64,000 nucleotides of DNA. Source: Isoetes taiwanensis. Lineage: Eukaryota; Streptophyta; Lycopodiopsida; Isoetales; Isoetaceae. The position numbers and the translations under genes were made by a program. Every line of letters starts with the position of its first letter. Positions within the stretch are counted from its first letter, which is position 1. This document shows, one piece after another, positions 45,716 to 56,724 of the stretch. The stretch lies in assembly GCA_021234155.1 (NCBI GenBank), contig JAJEKV010000136.1:1490001-1554000 (forward strand). Reading direction: 5' to 3'. Under the pieces are notes generated by a model. That model ran no database searches and was not told where the DNA came from. It worked only from the letters and a program-made list of their open reading frames with translations.

Positions 45716-45897
45716 TGCAATGGTTCTATGGCAACATAGAACCATCATTCTTGGAGAAGACGAGCCTTTTTTGGAACGTCTATTTTTTCCATAAGATCTT
45801 TTTTCCAGGTTATATATCTCATCAGTTCTAGGTTCTCATCATCGGCCTTCCTCTTGAGCGTTCCATCTTTTTGTGTTATGTCTTCCTACTTTCCCAC
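45716..45897 (+). repeat. 180-bp direct repeat, right copy
   Basis: Near-identical partner of 40633-40812, offset by about 5.08 kb. The intervening DNA contains the truncated L1. Confidence 0.85.
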
Positions 45898-46533
45898 CCT
45901 CCCATGCCCTTTTGCAATATACTTGGTATGTGCGGTTCTTTTTCCTCATCTCGTTTGTTTATGTTCCCTTCATTTGTAATTTATGGGCGGATGTTCTTCC
46001 CTGCCTTAGTTGCATTTGATATCTTTCATCTAGGCAGATGTTCTTCCCCGCTCCATTATTCTGTGTTGAGATGTTTGGACGGATGTTCTTCCCCACACTA
46101 GTTTGCAGATGTCATTCTGGCTGGGTGGATGTTCTTCCTCGTCCCTTTGCTTATGCTCATTTTATATGGGTAGCTTGCTCGGTTCTTGCTTCATATTGAA
46201 CTAGAAATATTTTCTCATATGCTTGTTTATAGACTTTGACATGACTAATGATTCCTTAACGTGTTTCAGTTTCAAGTTTTTGTTCTTTTAGATCTATTCA
46301 AGTCTCATTCGAATTCGGTCTTGGCTCATGACTATGGACATCTATTTCAAGCCACATTCGAGGTGGAGTCGTGGCTTCAGAACTATGGGTAGATTTTCAA
46401 CGGCTTCGCACTCTGTCAAGGCTTCTCTCTCTGTTAAGCTATCAGGGCCATTTGGAGTTTGCAATTGTGAAGACTGCGGATGCACAAGGATTATTGTCAA
46501 TGATGGTTGGATGATGCACGTGTGTGACTCCTA

Positions 46534-46610
46534 GTCTGTTATTTATCTCCATGGTTTTCCTCGAAAACCCGAAAGGGCGGGGTTTTTATTCCAGTTGATA
46601 AATCTCTGAC
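46534..46610 (+). ncRNA. Compound hairpin element, copy 1
   Basis: Core: GGTTTTCCTCGAAAACCC, tetraloop GAAA, GGGCGGGG, TTTTTATTCC. The flanks (GTCTG..ATTTATC..CC and GG..GATAAAT..TGAC) are imperfectly complementary, so the whole can close into one stem with inner hairpins. It is the most decayed of three copies. RNA status is inferred from the structure pattern only. Confidence 0.45.
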
Positions 46611-47437
46611 TTTGAGATTCATTGTGTCTTATCTCCTTTCTTATTGAAACCCTCGGTAATTGTCTACTTCCGGGGTTTATTTGGCTTTCTATCTTTCTAG
46701 CCAATCATTTTTACTACTAAAGAGTCTTCCCAAAAATTGATTATTATGGGTTAAGGTGCATGAGCACAAGTTTAGAACTTATATGCTTAGGGTTAAGAGT
46801 CTACGGTTTTATGGGTTTAGGATTTGAGTATTTATTGTATCATGAAGCTTAAGTGGCTGCGAGAATGTAGCATGCAACAATTGTTTTTGTTTGTTTGTAT
46901 GCAATACCTCTCTATAACAAATTTGACTAACATCATGTCAACTCATATATATTCATATGAATATCTTGCGCACTACATGGACCACTATCATATTGGGTTC
47001 GCAAACACACACTATGATTTAGACTAGGTACTATGAAGACATATTCCCCCACACATCTTCCATCTCCATTCAAGAGAAATCCATTGTTTTTTACTATTGT
47101 ACACTTCAATAGCGATCGTATTGACTATGCGTTTGAATTTGCATTTTTTGGTAAACCCCTAAACTATCACAAGCACCAAGCAATAATCTGCATTCCATTC
47201 AATCTTTCCATTCCAAACTATGCATTCCATTATTCGTATCCATTCCACGTACCCATGGCTAATGCTTAACATCCCTAAACTCTAAACCATTCACACTCAT
47301 GACACTCCATTGCATCTAGAGATATGATTATATGTACAATTATTTATTCTACCTATAAACTCCATTACATCTGCCCACTTTACATATCCATTCCACATGT
47401 CAACAATTAATATATCCATTTCACATATCCATGACTA
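46611..47437. other. Non-coding DNA upstream of Helitron terminus
   Basis: AT-rich, with segments similar to 48240-48560 (for example ACTCCATTACA followed by the terminus), so it probably forms the body of a non-autonomous Helitron. Its left end is not identified. Confidence 0.35.
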
Positions 47438-47468
47438 ATGCCCGGCATCGCCGGGCACACGTTTCTAG
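47438..47468 (+). mobile_element. Helitron 3' terminus, CCCGGC subfamily
   Basis: CCCGGC-ATC-GCCGGG (47441-47455) forms a perfect 6-bp stem. It is followed by CACACGTTTCTAG ending at 47468 and then T, matching Helitron 3' end rules (hairpin, about 10 bases, CTAG, host T). Confidence 0.7.
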
Positions 47469-48083
47469 TACATCTTTAACTTAGAAACTACCAATATTCC
47501 TGTCTAAATAAATTATGGGTTTAAATTGTATCAAGCTTGCCTTTATCATGTGCAATTATAGGGATTTTGTTAACCTGTCTTCTCTTGCATTTGGCTTAGG
47601 GCTTGGCAAGGATTTTTGTTATACCCTTGGAAAGTAACTAATTTGTTAACAAATAAAAACGATCATCAACCTTATAACCACATGATGGATGGATTTCTAT
47701 ATACGTCAATATGTGACAGTACATGTGTCTATTGTTACACATCTTGATTATTGCACACCATCTTACACAGCTTGAACTATAACCATAATCCTATCAATGT
47801 ACAACTTTGATCCTATTATGTATATCTTGGATCAACTAATTGTGTTTTTAACTTTTGCAAAAGATTATCCACCATCAAGCAAACATAAGCCCACAATCTT
47901 CCACCTCCCATTCCATCAGGCCTGGCCAGCCGCTACATGTGACATTGAGCACGGCATCCGTACGGATGCTAGGATCATACCTTCAGGAGGTCATGGACAT
48001 GCGAGATCAGCTATGTCCTCGGGCACGCACTTGACATGTACATACACATTTATTTCATGATGATGTATACTTGTACAGTTTGA

Positions 48084-48168
48084 CAGCATTCTTATTACTG
48101 CCACGGTTTTTCCCTCGAAAACCCTTCGGGGCGGGGGTTTTTTAACCCGGACAGTAATAAGTTTGCTG
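48084..48168 (+). ncRNA. Compound hairpin element, copy 2
   Basis: Core: GGTTTTTCCCTCGAAAACCC, tetraloop TTCG, GGGCGGGGG, TTTTTTAACCCGG. The outer arms CAGCA-TT-CTTATTACTG and CAGTAATAAG-TT-TGCTG are complementary at 15 of 17 positions. The segment continues with a GC-rich stretch and a (CTATT)n run at about 48213-48240, which could be a retroelement tail. Confidence 0.55.
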
Positions 48169-48568
48169 CGCTCCTTCTGGGTCCCATAGGCCGATTGGTC
48201 TCAGTGGACGATAAAAAAACTATTCTATTCTATTCTATTCCACATGCACACAACCAGTACACCATTCTCTAATTTTTCGCAACACTCCAATTGCAATTGT
48301 ATTGACATTGATTTGAATATTTATCTTCTTCAAAACCCTAGACCATCATAAGCATCTACTAATGCCCCTAACTCTAAGCAATCCATACATCTATGAACTC
48401 CATCGTCGACCCACTTTATTCCACACTGTTATTTCTATTGACTTCCCTAAACCCTAGACACTTCATACTTGTGGTACTATATTACATATATGGAGATGAT
48501 TACATTTACAACTTTTCAATCCGTCTACAAACTCCATTACGGCTATGCATTTTGCACATCTATGATTA

Positions 48569-48599
48569 ATGCCCGGCATAGCCAGGCACACGTTTCTAG
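48569..48599 (+). mobile_element. Helitron 3' terminus, CCCGGC subfamily, second copy
   Basis: GCCCGGCATAGCCAGGC forms a stem with one mismatch, followed by ACACGTTTCTAG ending at 48599 before T. The preceding 200-300 bases resemble those before 47438. Confidence 0.65.
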
Positions 48600-48879
48600 T
48601 GGCTATGATAATTGGTTATGATATATGTTTATGATATGTTATATGGTTATGATGTTATATGGTTATATGTTTATATTTTATTGTCTATTGTTTTGTAGTG
48701 TTCATGGTTATACGGTTATAATGTGTGCTCTTTCATTTAGGGAGCATGTGAGATGAGCAGAATGGAGCCAAGGAAGCCCAACACAGGACATTGCCCTAGG
48801 CTCCAATGGAGGAAGATGGATTACTTATTGTTGCACCCGTGCAAAACACAAAATGCATATTCCCAGGTTGAAAATGAAC

Positions 48880-49397
48880 TCAGTGCAAAAGTATGGTTAA
48901 ATCAATACAAAGGTAAATAATAGGCTTATACGGCACAATTTTGGAATAGACATAATCGCAATTTAATTGAATGATGGTTTCGTGGCCCCTTGTTGTTCGA
49001 GGAAGACCCGTATTGAAGTCCATGCTTACCACCTCCCACTTGATGTCTGGCACCGCCAAAAATTCAAGAGCTCCGAGAACTCGAAGTTGCTCTGCTTTCA
49101 TTGTCGATACTATTGCCACTGTCGAATGTAGTTGGCAATGTCCTTCTTCATGCGATGCCAAAGGTAACTACTTCTTGTCTTGAAGTAAGTTTTTATGAAC
49201 CCTGCGTGGCCGGATTTTGGGCTACTAAAAGTATCGTGAAGAATTAACTTCCTTACTCCCGATACCTCAGGGACGCAAAATTTCTCTTTGTAATATGTTG
49301 TCTTCCTTTTTATATCTCTTATAGGCTTCTCTTTCTTTATTTGTCCTTGCTTTCTTACAAAGGATATCCCTCGACCTCCATAACGTAAACCCTTCAA
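48880..49397 (-). pseudogene. Ty3/gypsy integrase remnant
   Basis: Frame 1 (49397-49110) contains the integrase zinc-finger region: RKLILHDTFSSPKSGHAGFI, then KTYFKT and MKKDIANYIRQWQ. Frame 2 (49161-48880) continues with IKWEVVSMDFNTGLPRTTRG, the start of the catalytic core with the first Asp. The rest of the core, the RT and LTRs are absent, and the two pieces are in different frames. It is an old fragment of a gypsy retrotransposon. Confidence 0.75.
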
Positions 49398-52300
49398 TAA
49401 CCTAGCAGCACACAGGGTTTACATTACGGAGGTAGTCTCAACTCCGTCGCTACAGATATGGATCTCATCTTCCCCAGAGAGACACAGGAGCATGTAGGGC
49501 ACATGTTACTATACCTTGTTCATGCACTTCAGGACCATCAACAGGGTGGGGGGGCCTTCCATATAGCCCTTAGAACTCGCACACCTCAACATGAGAGTAG
49601 ATCAGGGCCTCATCCACGAGCTCTGGAGTACGTCTACCAGGGCACATCCTCGGGAGCACCTCAAATCGAGGAGGACTTGTTGAAGGTGTTCCTGGCAAAA
49701 CCTTCAACCTCAGTGGTTAAGAACCTCTAGCTTGAGGCAACCACTCTGAGTCAAAAAGATCCAAGAAAAATGCTCAAACAATTGTCTAGCTGAGCTGTCC
49801 CTGAAAGATAAAAAGTCTGCTTCACAAGAAAGTTTGCCAAATGCAAACCAAATGGGTTTTGATCATGATTCTTGCTTCCATGGGAGCATACGACCTGTGA
49901 GTATCTTGAGACAAAAGTCAGATAGGATCTGATGAGGATAGATGGATCAAAAAACCATTCCTGACCAGGTCAATTTTTGGTCAATATCCCTGGCATAGAA
50001 TGAAATTTCAGAACTCGATGTTGACTCTTCCTTTTTGAGATCTGAAGCTTTTGCCTCTTTCAAAAAAGTCTGCACTCAATGGTCCTTGGTGGTCTTTGCA
50101 GGTTGGGAACTAATTTTTTTTTTTTTTTTTTTTGATTTTTGAATGGCTGACTGTGACAAGGCATAAGCAGACATGGAAATATGTTTTTTGCCAGCAAGAA
50201 TGAACGCAAATCTAGCTTCTCATGCAGTGTTCAAGCATGACATGATCATCTGATAACTTCAAGAGCTTTTACTGATTATTGTAGAGCTCATAGTGGATTT
50301 ATGCTTCGATAATTCCAAATGCAAATTAAACTCTGTGGTGATGGTCTAGACAAACATTTTGACTAGGAGACACTAGTATCCTAGATGCCTAAATGCAAGG
50401 CTAGTAGTGCTTAGACCTCCAATCTGGAATGCAAGAAGAAAGTGATGCAAGCATGGTAATTCTGTCAACAAATCAATATAAAACACTCATAACTTCGATA
50501 ACAAGGCTCGTATTTTCATTTGAATCAGGTACACATAAGCAAAGAATATTGATCCCAAGCTCTAAGTCTTGGGCACAGGATTTCACAGGTATACAGTCAA
50601 AGAATTTGCATGAATTCGTCAATGATTCAAGCAAAAACCAAATGTGGAAGGCAGAATCAAGCTCTAGTCATGCAAGCCGGTCCTTCTTCAAGGTAAACAA
50701 TCGCTTCTTCGCCTCAAAGCCCTCGAATTTTCTCTGTGCACAAAAGCCCCTTTTGAAATTCCCCTGTTCTGTTGCGTTCTTGGCTAATTCCATTTAATTC
50801 TCTGTCTTTTTGCTTCTCTGATGCATTCTTGGCATTATACAGGGTTATTCGGCAGGTTTGGATCATGATTGCATAGTTATTTCGATCGAATCAACCGGAT
50901 CTTGGCATTTTCAAGTTTTAGGGTTCTTGGCAATTCTTGATGAAATATCCCACCATGAGTAAGTGATACGAGAATTGTATGAAGAACTGAGGTCTTTTAT
51001 ACAGTTATTTGAAGGGCCAAAGTTTGAATGCTATCTTATGCCATGGCCTCTATTTTACATTCTGTAGGGATTCAAGTATCTGTTCCTGTCGGGTAGTTAA
51101 ATTTTCTGAAAATTTTCTGTTTTCTGTCGGGTAGTTAATTTTATGAAGATATTATTGGCCATATTCTAGCAAATTGTAATCCCCATTCCATTTTTCTTGT
51201 CAAACCACCTCAAGCTCTATCTCTCGCTCTTCATTCACTCAGAAGGAGCGGTTGTGTAATCTTGCAACTAGCTAACTATGATGTTCCACTATGATCCTCT
51301 ACATACAGTCTTGCCCTTCTCATGGATTCGTAAACTTATGCAACTTAATTCTGTTTCCATAGTTTGAAGAGTTATTATGCATCTTACAGGATTATAAGTG
51401 GAGCTTGCTACAAAGGGACACACCACTTGAGATAATTTATTCAACAATGTGGTCTCTACCTTTTCGAAAAATGCCATGCTGAATAGCTTGGCATGCTTGC
51501 AATGTTGTCCCTATGCCATCAAGTAAAGGCTACAGAACACTTACTACTACAAAACGCTTACTGCTTTATTTGTCACGAGCCTATCTGTCACTCACTCAAT
51601 CAGCTTAATATTGCAATCAATTTGAAAACGTATTAACAACATATGTTATGTTAGAATGAACTATCTGCTGTCATTGCACATCTAATTTCATCTCAAGCAT
51701 GCATCGCTTGGGAGTCTAATAAGCTTTTCCATTATATCTTGCTAATTTTTGCAGCAGAATGAATTTACAGAATCATGACGGCAGCTAGACTTACATCTAC
51801 ATGAAGTCATGCAACCCAGGCAAAAACAGTTTGCAAACCTTAGAGGTGCACAAGCAAAGGACCAATTGTGAACTGAATGATGGAGCAACATTTATGTTTG
51901 TGGGTTTTCTGCAAGCAGCATTTGGTTTGTCTTGGAAACGCAGGACAATTGTTACACCTAAGTCTCTGTTTAAAATATGTTTTCCGCCGATATCCAACAT
52001 AGTCTACCATGTTCTTTTTTGCAAGTTTGCCCCTCTTCCCGTCCCTCCTAAATATTAACTAGAATTCACGCTCGAGCAAGTTTGCCCTTCGCCTCCCTCG
52101 TGAATATTAACTAGGATTCATGCTAGAGGTGACATGGGCGTGTTCAATTTGCAAAAGAACATTCCATATTTGTATATTACACCGACGTTCCATTAGTGTT
52201 GGCGGCTTTGGAGATCCGTCCATCCAAAAGTGCTAGGAATAAACCAGTTATGTTATTTCAAAAGAAATTGACATCTACATTTGCTGAATAATCTACGTTT

Positions 52301-52757
52301 GAACTATGAATGAAGTTATCATAGTTTTACTTTACCAACATCAATTTAAAGAAAGTTCTAACCAATTGTGTTATATCAATTTCTGCCATGATCAATCAAA
52401 AGGGATGTAAAGGTATTTCGTTTGTAGATGACAGAAACTTTTGAGAATTCATCAAGCCGTATACATGAGATGAGATCAATTGCTATACCAATAATGCAGG
52501 CAAAATATGATACATGTGTTTTTACAATGCACATCATTAGTGTTGGTTGCTTTGCAGGTCTGTCCATCTAAAAATGCTAGATCATGTAAATTTAAAGGTA
52601 GGTGATGTCTACACTTGCTGAATGGTCCATGTTTGAGCTAGATTTCTTTTAGACGACGTTAATTGAATTTTTTTTTCTTATAATAGAAAGTTACAAAAGT
52701 TGGATTATTACTGCACCTTTTCTCATTGCGGGTACAACATCTACAGGCTTTGAACTT
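49398..52757. other. Intergenic, no recognisable gene
   Basis: The two longer frames, 49458-49730 and 50429-50797 (plus), carry no recognised domain. A T run lies at 50115-50134. Two adjacent copies of a roughly 55-bp unit (AAGTTTGCCC...AATATTAACTAG) lie at 52020-52130. Nothing here can be supported as a gene. Confidence 0.4.
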
Positions 52758-52786
52758 ACCCCAGCAACGCTGGGCACCGTTACTAG
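52758..52786 (+). mobile_element. Helitron 3' terminus, CCCAGC subfamily
   Basis: CCCAGC-AAC-GCTGGG (52760-52774) is a perfect 6-bp stem, followed by CACCGTTACTAG ending at 52786 before T. The 5' end of this element was not identified. Confidence 0.7.
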
Positions 52787-55161
52787 TCTTCATTAGGCAT
52801 GAGTTTAACTTCTGTATGTTTGCTGAACGTTCTTTAAGACATCTGGGATTCTCCTTGCGAATCACCATTCAATCACACAGATTGAATACACAAATTGTCA
52901 AACCCACCGTCATCTATGAAAGTAATTTTGATGTTTGATAGCTGCAGCTACCAATACTACTGCACTAGGGTGATGCTTTGGAGTATTGTGCCTTCTTAAA
53001 TGTTCTTTACATTTTACAAATCACAGATAAAGCATTAAGCTTCAAACACTGCTTACATGTGGATGAAATTTTCTGCAGTAGAGTTGCCTGTTCATGCTGC
53101 TTCTATTTCATGGTAATTTTAAGCCAGTTTACAATGCGATGGAGATGGAAGTTGGAGGTGAGAAGAATATCCCAAAGCATAGTGCAGCAGCAATGTATTG
53201 ACAACAATGTATTGACAGCAGCAATGGTAATCAATTTATTGACAGTATGAGCACAAGCAAATTCGTGGCATGGAATTGCAAATACATGTTCTTGATGCCA
53301 AAACGTCGCCAATATTTTCATGAGATTTAGAAAAGCTGTAAGGAACAGATAGAAACCTGACATGAACTGATGCTCATGTGTGTGATCCCCTTGGAAACCT
53401 ATAAAATTCAAGACCTATACATGTTTGTTGTGGCCAACGTCATTATCTGAAGATTTCAAAACCACCGCCATAAGGCTTTGGATGGGCATACATGGTGTGC
53501 ATTATCTTCTATTGGAAAAGGCTTCAGAAAAGCTTTGTCATATCATCAAAACCAACAATGGACCAACAATGTTTACTGGCCTGTCACAAGTACGTTAGCG
53601 CTTTTAGACACTTTGGGAGTTGTCCAATGTGTCTGACATTCTTTCACTTGCAGGAGATCATTGGAGTAGGTTCAACAGCTATTCAAGTTTTGAAAGGAGG
53701 TTTGTTTTCTAAAGAATAAAATCATAAATTGGAGGGCCTCAAGACCTTGATCTGGAAAGCAAATGCTTTCACAAAGCAGCTGATAGTTTTACTTTTATAC
53801 ACAGGCAGGATTTGATACTGCATGAACATGCTACATGCTGGCCAAAGCATCAAAAGATAAAGCATATTATGCTCAAAACATAGTTGAAAATGAATGCAAC
53901 ATGGATAATGTAAGGTACGTCTATCAAGCTTATGGCAAATGGTTTATGTTGGCGCATTTGTTGTTTGTTGTCAGGCAATAGATCCCACTGCTATGATGCC
54001 ATATCAATACAATAAAAGGTTTCGTTTGATGATTGATAGGTACTGCATATAGGAGAAAAACAAATTTTATGGGGCCCAAAAGGAACAAAATGTGCCGCAT
54101 CAATAGCATGCTCACCTATGATGCCATACTTTTTCATCTAATTCTAAGACGAAACATGATATAATAGATGCTTTTTTTTTGTAAATTCAAAAATTTTCAT
54201 CAAGGGTTGGTTTTCATGTTCTTGCCTTATCAGGCAATTTTGATTGATCTTATTCCTGAGCAAGCTGGGAAAAACAATTCACAAGGGGCCCAAAATGGAA
54301 TAGAAAATTTCTGCACCCATAACATGCTAAGCTATGGTATCATTTCATTTTTTAAACTTGAGGCCAAACGTGATACAATTGATGCTTTTTTGATGTAGAT
54401 CCTTTGATGCAAAATTTCCTAATGCAAGGTGTAGAAACTATAAAAGGCATGTATCTCAGAATAAATCACCAAAAAATGACTCAATGGCTTCACTGTACTC
54501 AGCATTGTCTAGATGAACTGTAGTGCCCACCATTCTCAAGCGCTTGAGAAAAGCTTTGTCAATGTTTTTAGAAACTTGAAAGATATGGACGGATTGTAAG
54601 CTTATTGCATTTTGACCTCTTTCTACAACATTCAAGACCCATTCATTTTTAGAGTTTGGAGGAGGAAATTATTTTTCTAACGCCTGCCATCTATTGTGTA
54701 CAAAGTGTGCATGGTGTTATACAAAGGTAAAAAAAATACAAAGGTAAAAAAAAAGTTCTGTCTTTTAAATATCAACTCTGGAATCCCATCGATCCGAGAC
54801 ATCGGATCGCCATTCTAGAATGGGATGAGCATGCATGTTTTGCATGCATGCGGGCGGCGCATGCCCGTTCTGGTTGGGAGTTCGCTATTTTAGGCGCGTT
54901 TCTGCTTCGACTTCTCATCGGCGCTTCCTCTTCTCTCTCAGTAGTACCTTATTCTCTTTGAACCCACCCTCCCCCCCTTCTTTGTTATTGTCTTTTTATC
55001 GCGTGGCACGCGCGTAATCAGCCCCTCCACTCTGGGAGGTTTGTTTTGTCTTGTTGTTTTGTTGGTGATGTGCAGGTACAGGTTCGCGAGCGGCATCTGT
55101 TTCGACTTTTCCATTCGTGGGTTTTGGGAGCGATTTTTATGCCTTACGTTTGTCCAAGCCC
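52787..55161. other. Intergenic, no recognisable gene
   Basis: Short frames only. The paired segments near 54120-54180 and 54330-54400 (GATGCTTTTTT, AAACATGATA / AAACGTGATACAA) suggest an old internal duplication. No gene. Confidence 0.4.
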
Positions 55162-55246
55162 CTTGCCGAAAACTTATCACTAGGGTTTTTCCTCGAAAAC
55201 CCAAAAGGGCGGGGTTTTTTAATCCCGGTGATAAGCTTTCGGCAGG
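55162..55246 (+). ncRNA. Compound hairpin element, copy 3
   Basis: Core: GGGTTTTTCCTCGAAAACCC, tetraloop AAAA, GGGCGGGG, TTTTTTAATCCCGG. The arms CTTGCCGAAAACTTATCACT and GGTGATAAGCTTTCGGCAGG are complementary over about 21 of 23 positions. The arms are unrelated in sequence to those of copy 2 beyond an ACTTAT start, while the core is conserved. Confidence 0.55.
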
Positions 55247-55641
55247 TACACTAGCCCAGTCTCTATTAGCATTGTATTTTGTTGGGGTCCAAATGATATA
55301 ATTGGATTTTCCCTTTATTTTTTATGGGTAGTTCGCATGTGTGCGGCTACCCACTATCCACCATTGTAGAAAATCTGCTGAGATGAATGAGAAGCAAGTC
55401 CCATTCTAGAACGTCATAGAACGTTTTAATTGCTTTAATCTTGATGTTTTTTTTTTTCACTCGAGGGGGTGATTGCTTTAATCCTGATGTTGTTTTGAAT
55501 TACTCGAGGGGATGATGTAAATATTACATTGGCATAAAAGATCTATTTACAATACTGCGGAAAATGTATGATTAATAAGCTCAAGAAATAAGTAAAGTAT
55601 GCCCCCAGCAAGTTCCATTGGATTGTACACCTTACCAAATT

Positions 55642-55670
55642 ATGCCCATCAATGCTGGGCATTGTAACTA
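55642..55670 (+). mobile_element. Degenerate Helitron 3' terminus
   Basis: CCCATCAATGCTGGG followed by CATTGTAACTA resembles the CCCAGC subfamily with mutations in the stem and loss of the final G. It abuts another Helitron start. Confidence 0.5.
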
Positions 55671-56688
55671 TCCTATATATTATAATGTTATCCAATATGT
55701 TCCGTTTTAGATTGGGCGGCTAAGATTAAATCATGCCATGTCGCATTCGTCTCATTCCTTTTTTTCTCCTTTCGTATCCTCCTTGGCATCGCAGCTGAGT
55801 AGAAGCTCCACTTAGAAGAACCGTGGTTGCTGCTCAAAGTCTCCGATTTGAAGAACCATGATTGCTGCATGCAGTTCTGAGCAAGTAGGGCTTGCATATA
55901 AAGGAAGCCAGGGCCAAAACCAGGTTTTTCCATAGGCCATGGTTGGCCTTGAAATTTGCAAGGCCGAGTCCTAGCGGTCTATACAAAATTCCATGGCAAT
56001 TGGAGCTCTCAGTTGGGAGCTTCGATTCATAAAGCCGGTCGGGGAAGGAGAACAACTTTGTTGATCCAAATGGGTGGGGGAGTCAGGATCCTGTTATAAG
56101 CCACCCTTATATTAAAGGGTGTACTTCCCGTAGCTAAGATACGCACTATACCATACCATTTTGTTCAAGCATGTTATTTGGCTTGCAAATTGCACGACTT
56201 CACTTCCAAAACTCACAGTGGTTTAAACTTTTGTATCTATTGTAGGCATAGAAAAGGCAGCCAAATGTCTAAACCATCTACATACATTATGAAAATCACA
56301 ATTCACAAGAGAAACAAAACGTGGAGATCTGGTAATGTATAGCAAAACATCAAAAGAGAAACATAGCAAATTGTAAATCTATTAAATTTTAAATGATGTC
56401 TCATATGTTTCACAAAGGGTTAGTTAGCATTATCGTATGCTTACTATATCCATGCATCCTATGAGAACAGCTTTGTAAGTTTCTTATATTACATCCATTA
56501 TAACGTGTATATTGAATAATAAATTCCCAACGTTGCATATTAGAACGAAGAAGCTCAAAAGTTTATAATATATTCCAAGTGAAGCCTATCTCAAGATTTC
56601 AAAGTTAGTTTATATCTCATTGTTTACTTCTCTATGATCATCTACGTATATCCGACTTATGCCTAGCAACGCTGGGCACCATTACTAG
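55671..56688 (+). mobile_element. 1.0-kb non-autonomous Helitron
   Basis: It starts TCCTATATATTATAATGTTA and ends GCCTAGCAACGCTGGGC followed by ACCATTACTAG at 56688, then T. It follows the decayed terminus at 55670 directly, a second example of head-to-tail arrangement. It has no coding capacity and ends 37 bases from the stop codon of the BAHD gene. Confidence 0.6.
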
Positions 56689-56724
56689 TAGAAAATAAAA
56701 TATTTCAAGGGCTTATGTCCGGCC

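Noticed and set aside
46561-46590. Bacterial-type intrinsic terminator (CCC-loop-GGGCGGGG-TTTTT)
   Set aside because: It looks like one, but the surroundings are plant nuclear repeats and the outer arms extend the structure well beyond a terminator. No bacterial gene lies nearby.
50115-50134. T run as the poly(A) tail of another retroelement
   Set aside because: No target duplication and no element-like sequence beside it could be found.
46534-55246. Hammerhead or twister ribozyme at the compound hairpins
   Set aside because: The CUGAUGA and matching GAAA arrangement of hammerheads and the conserved twister core are absent.
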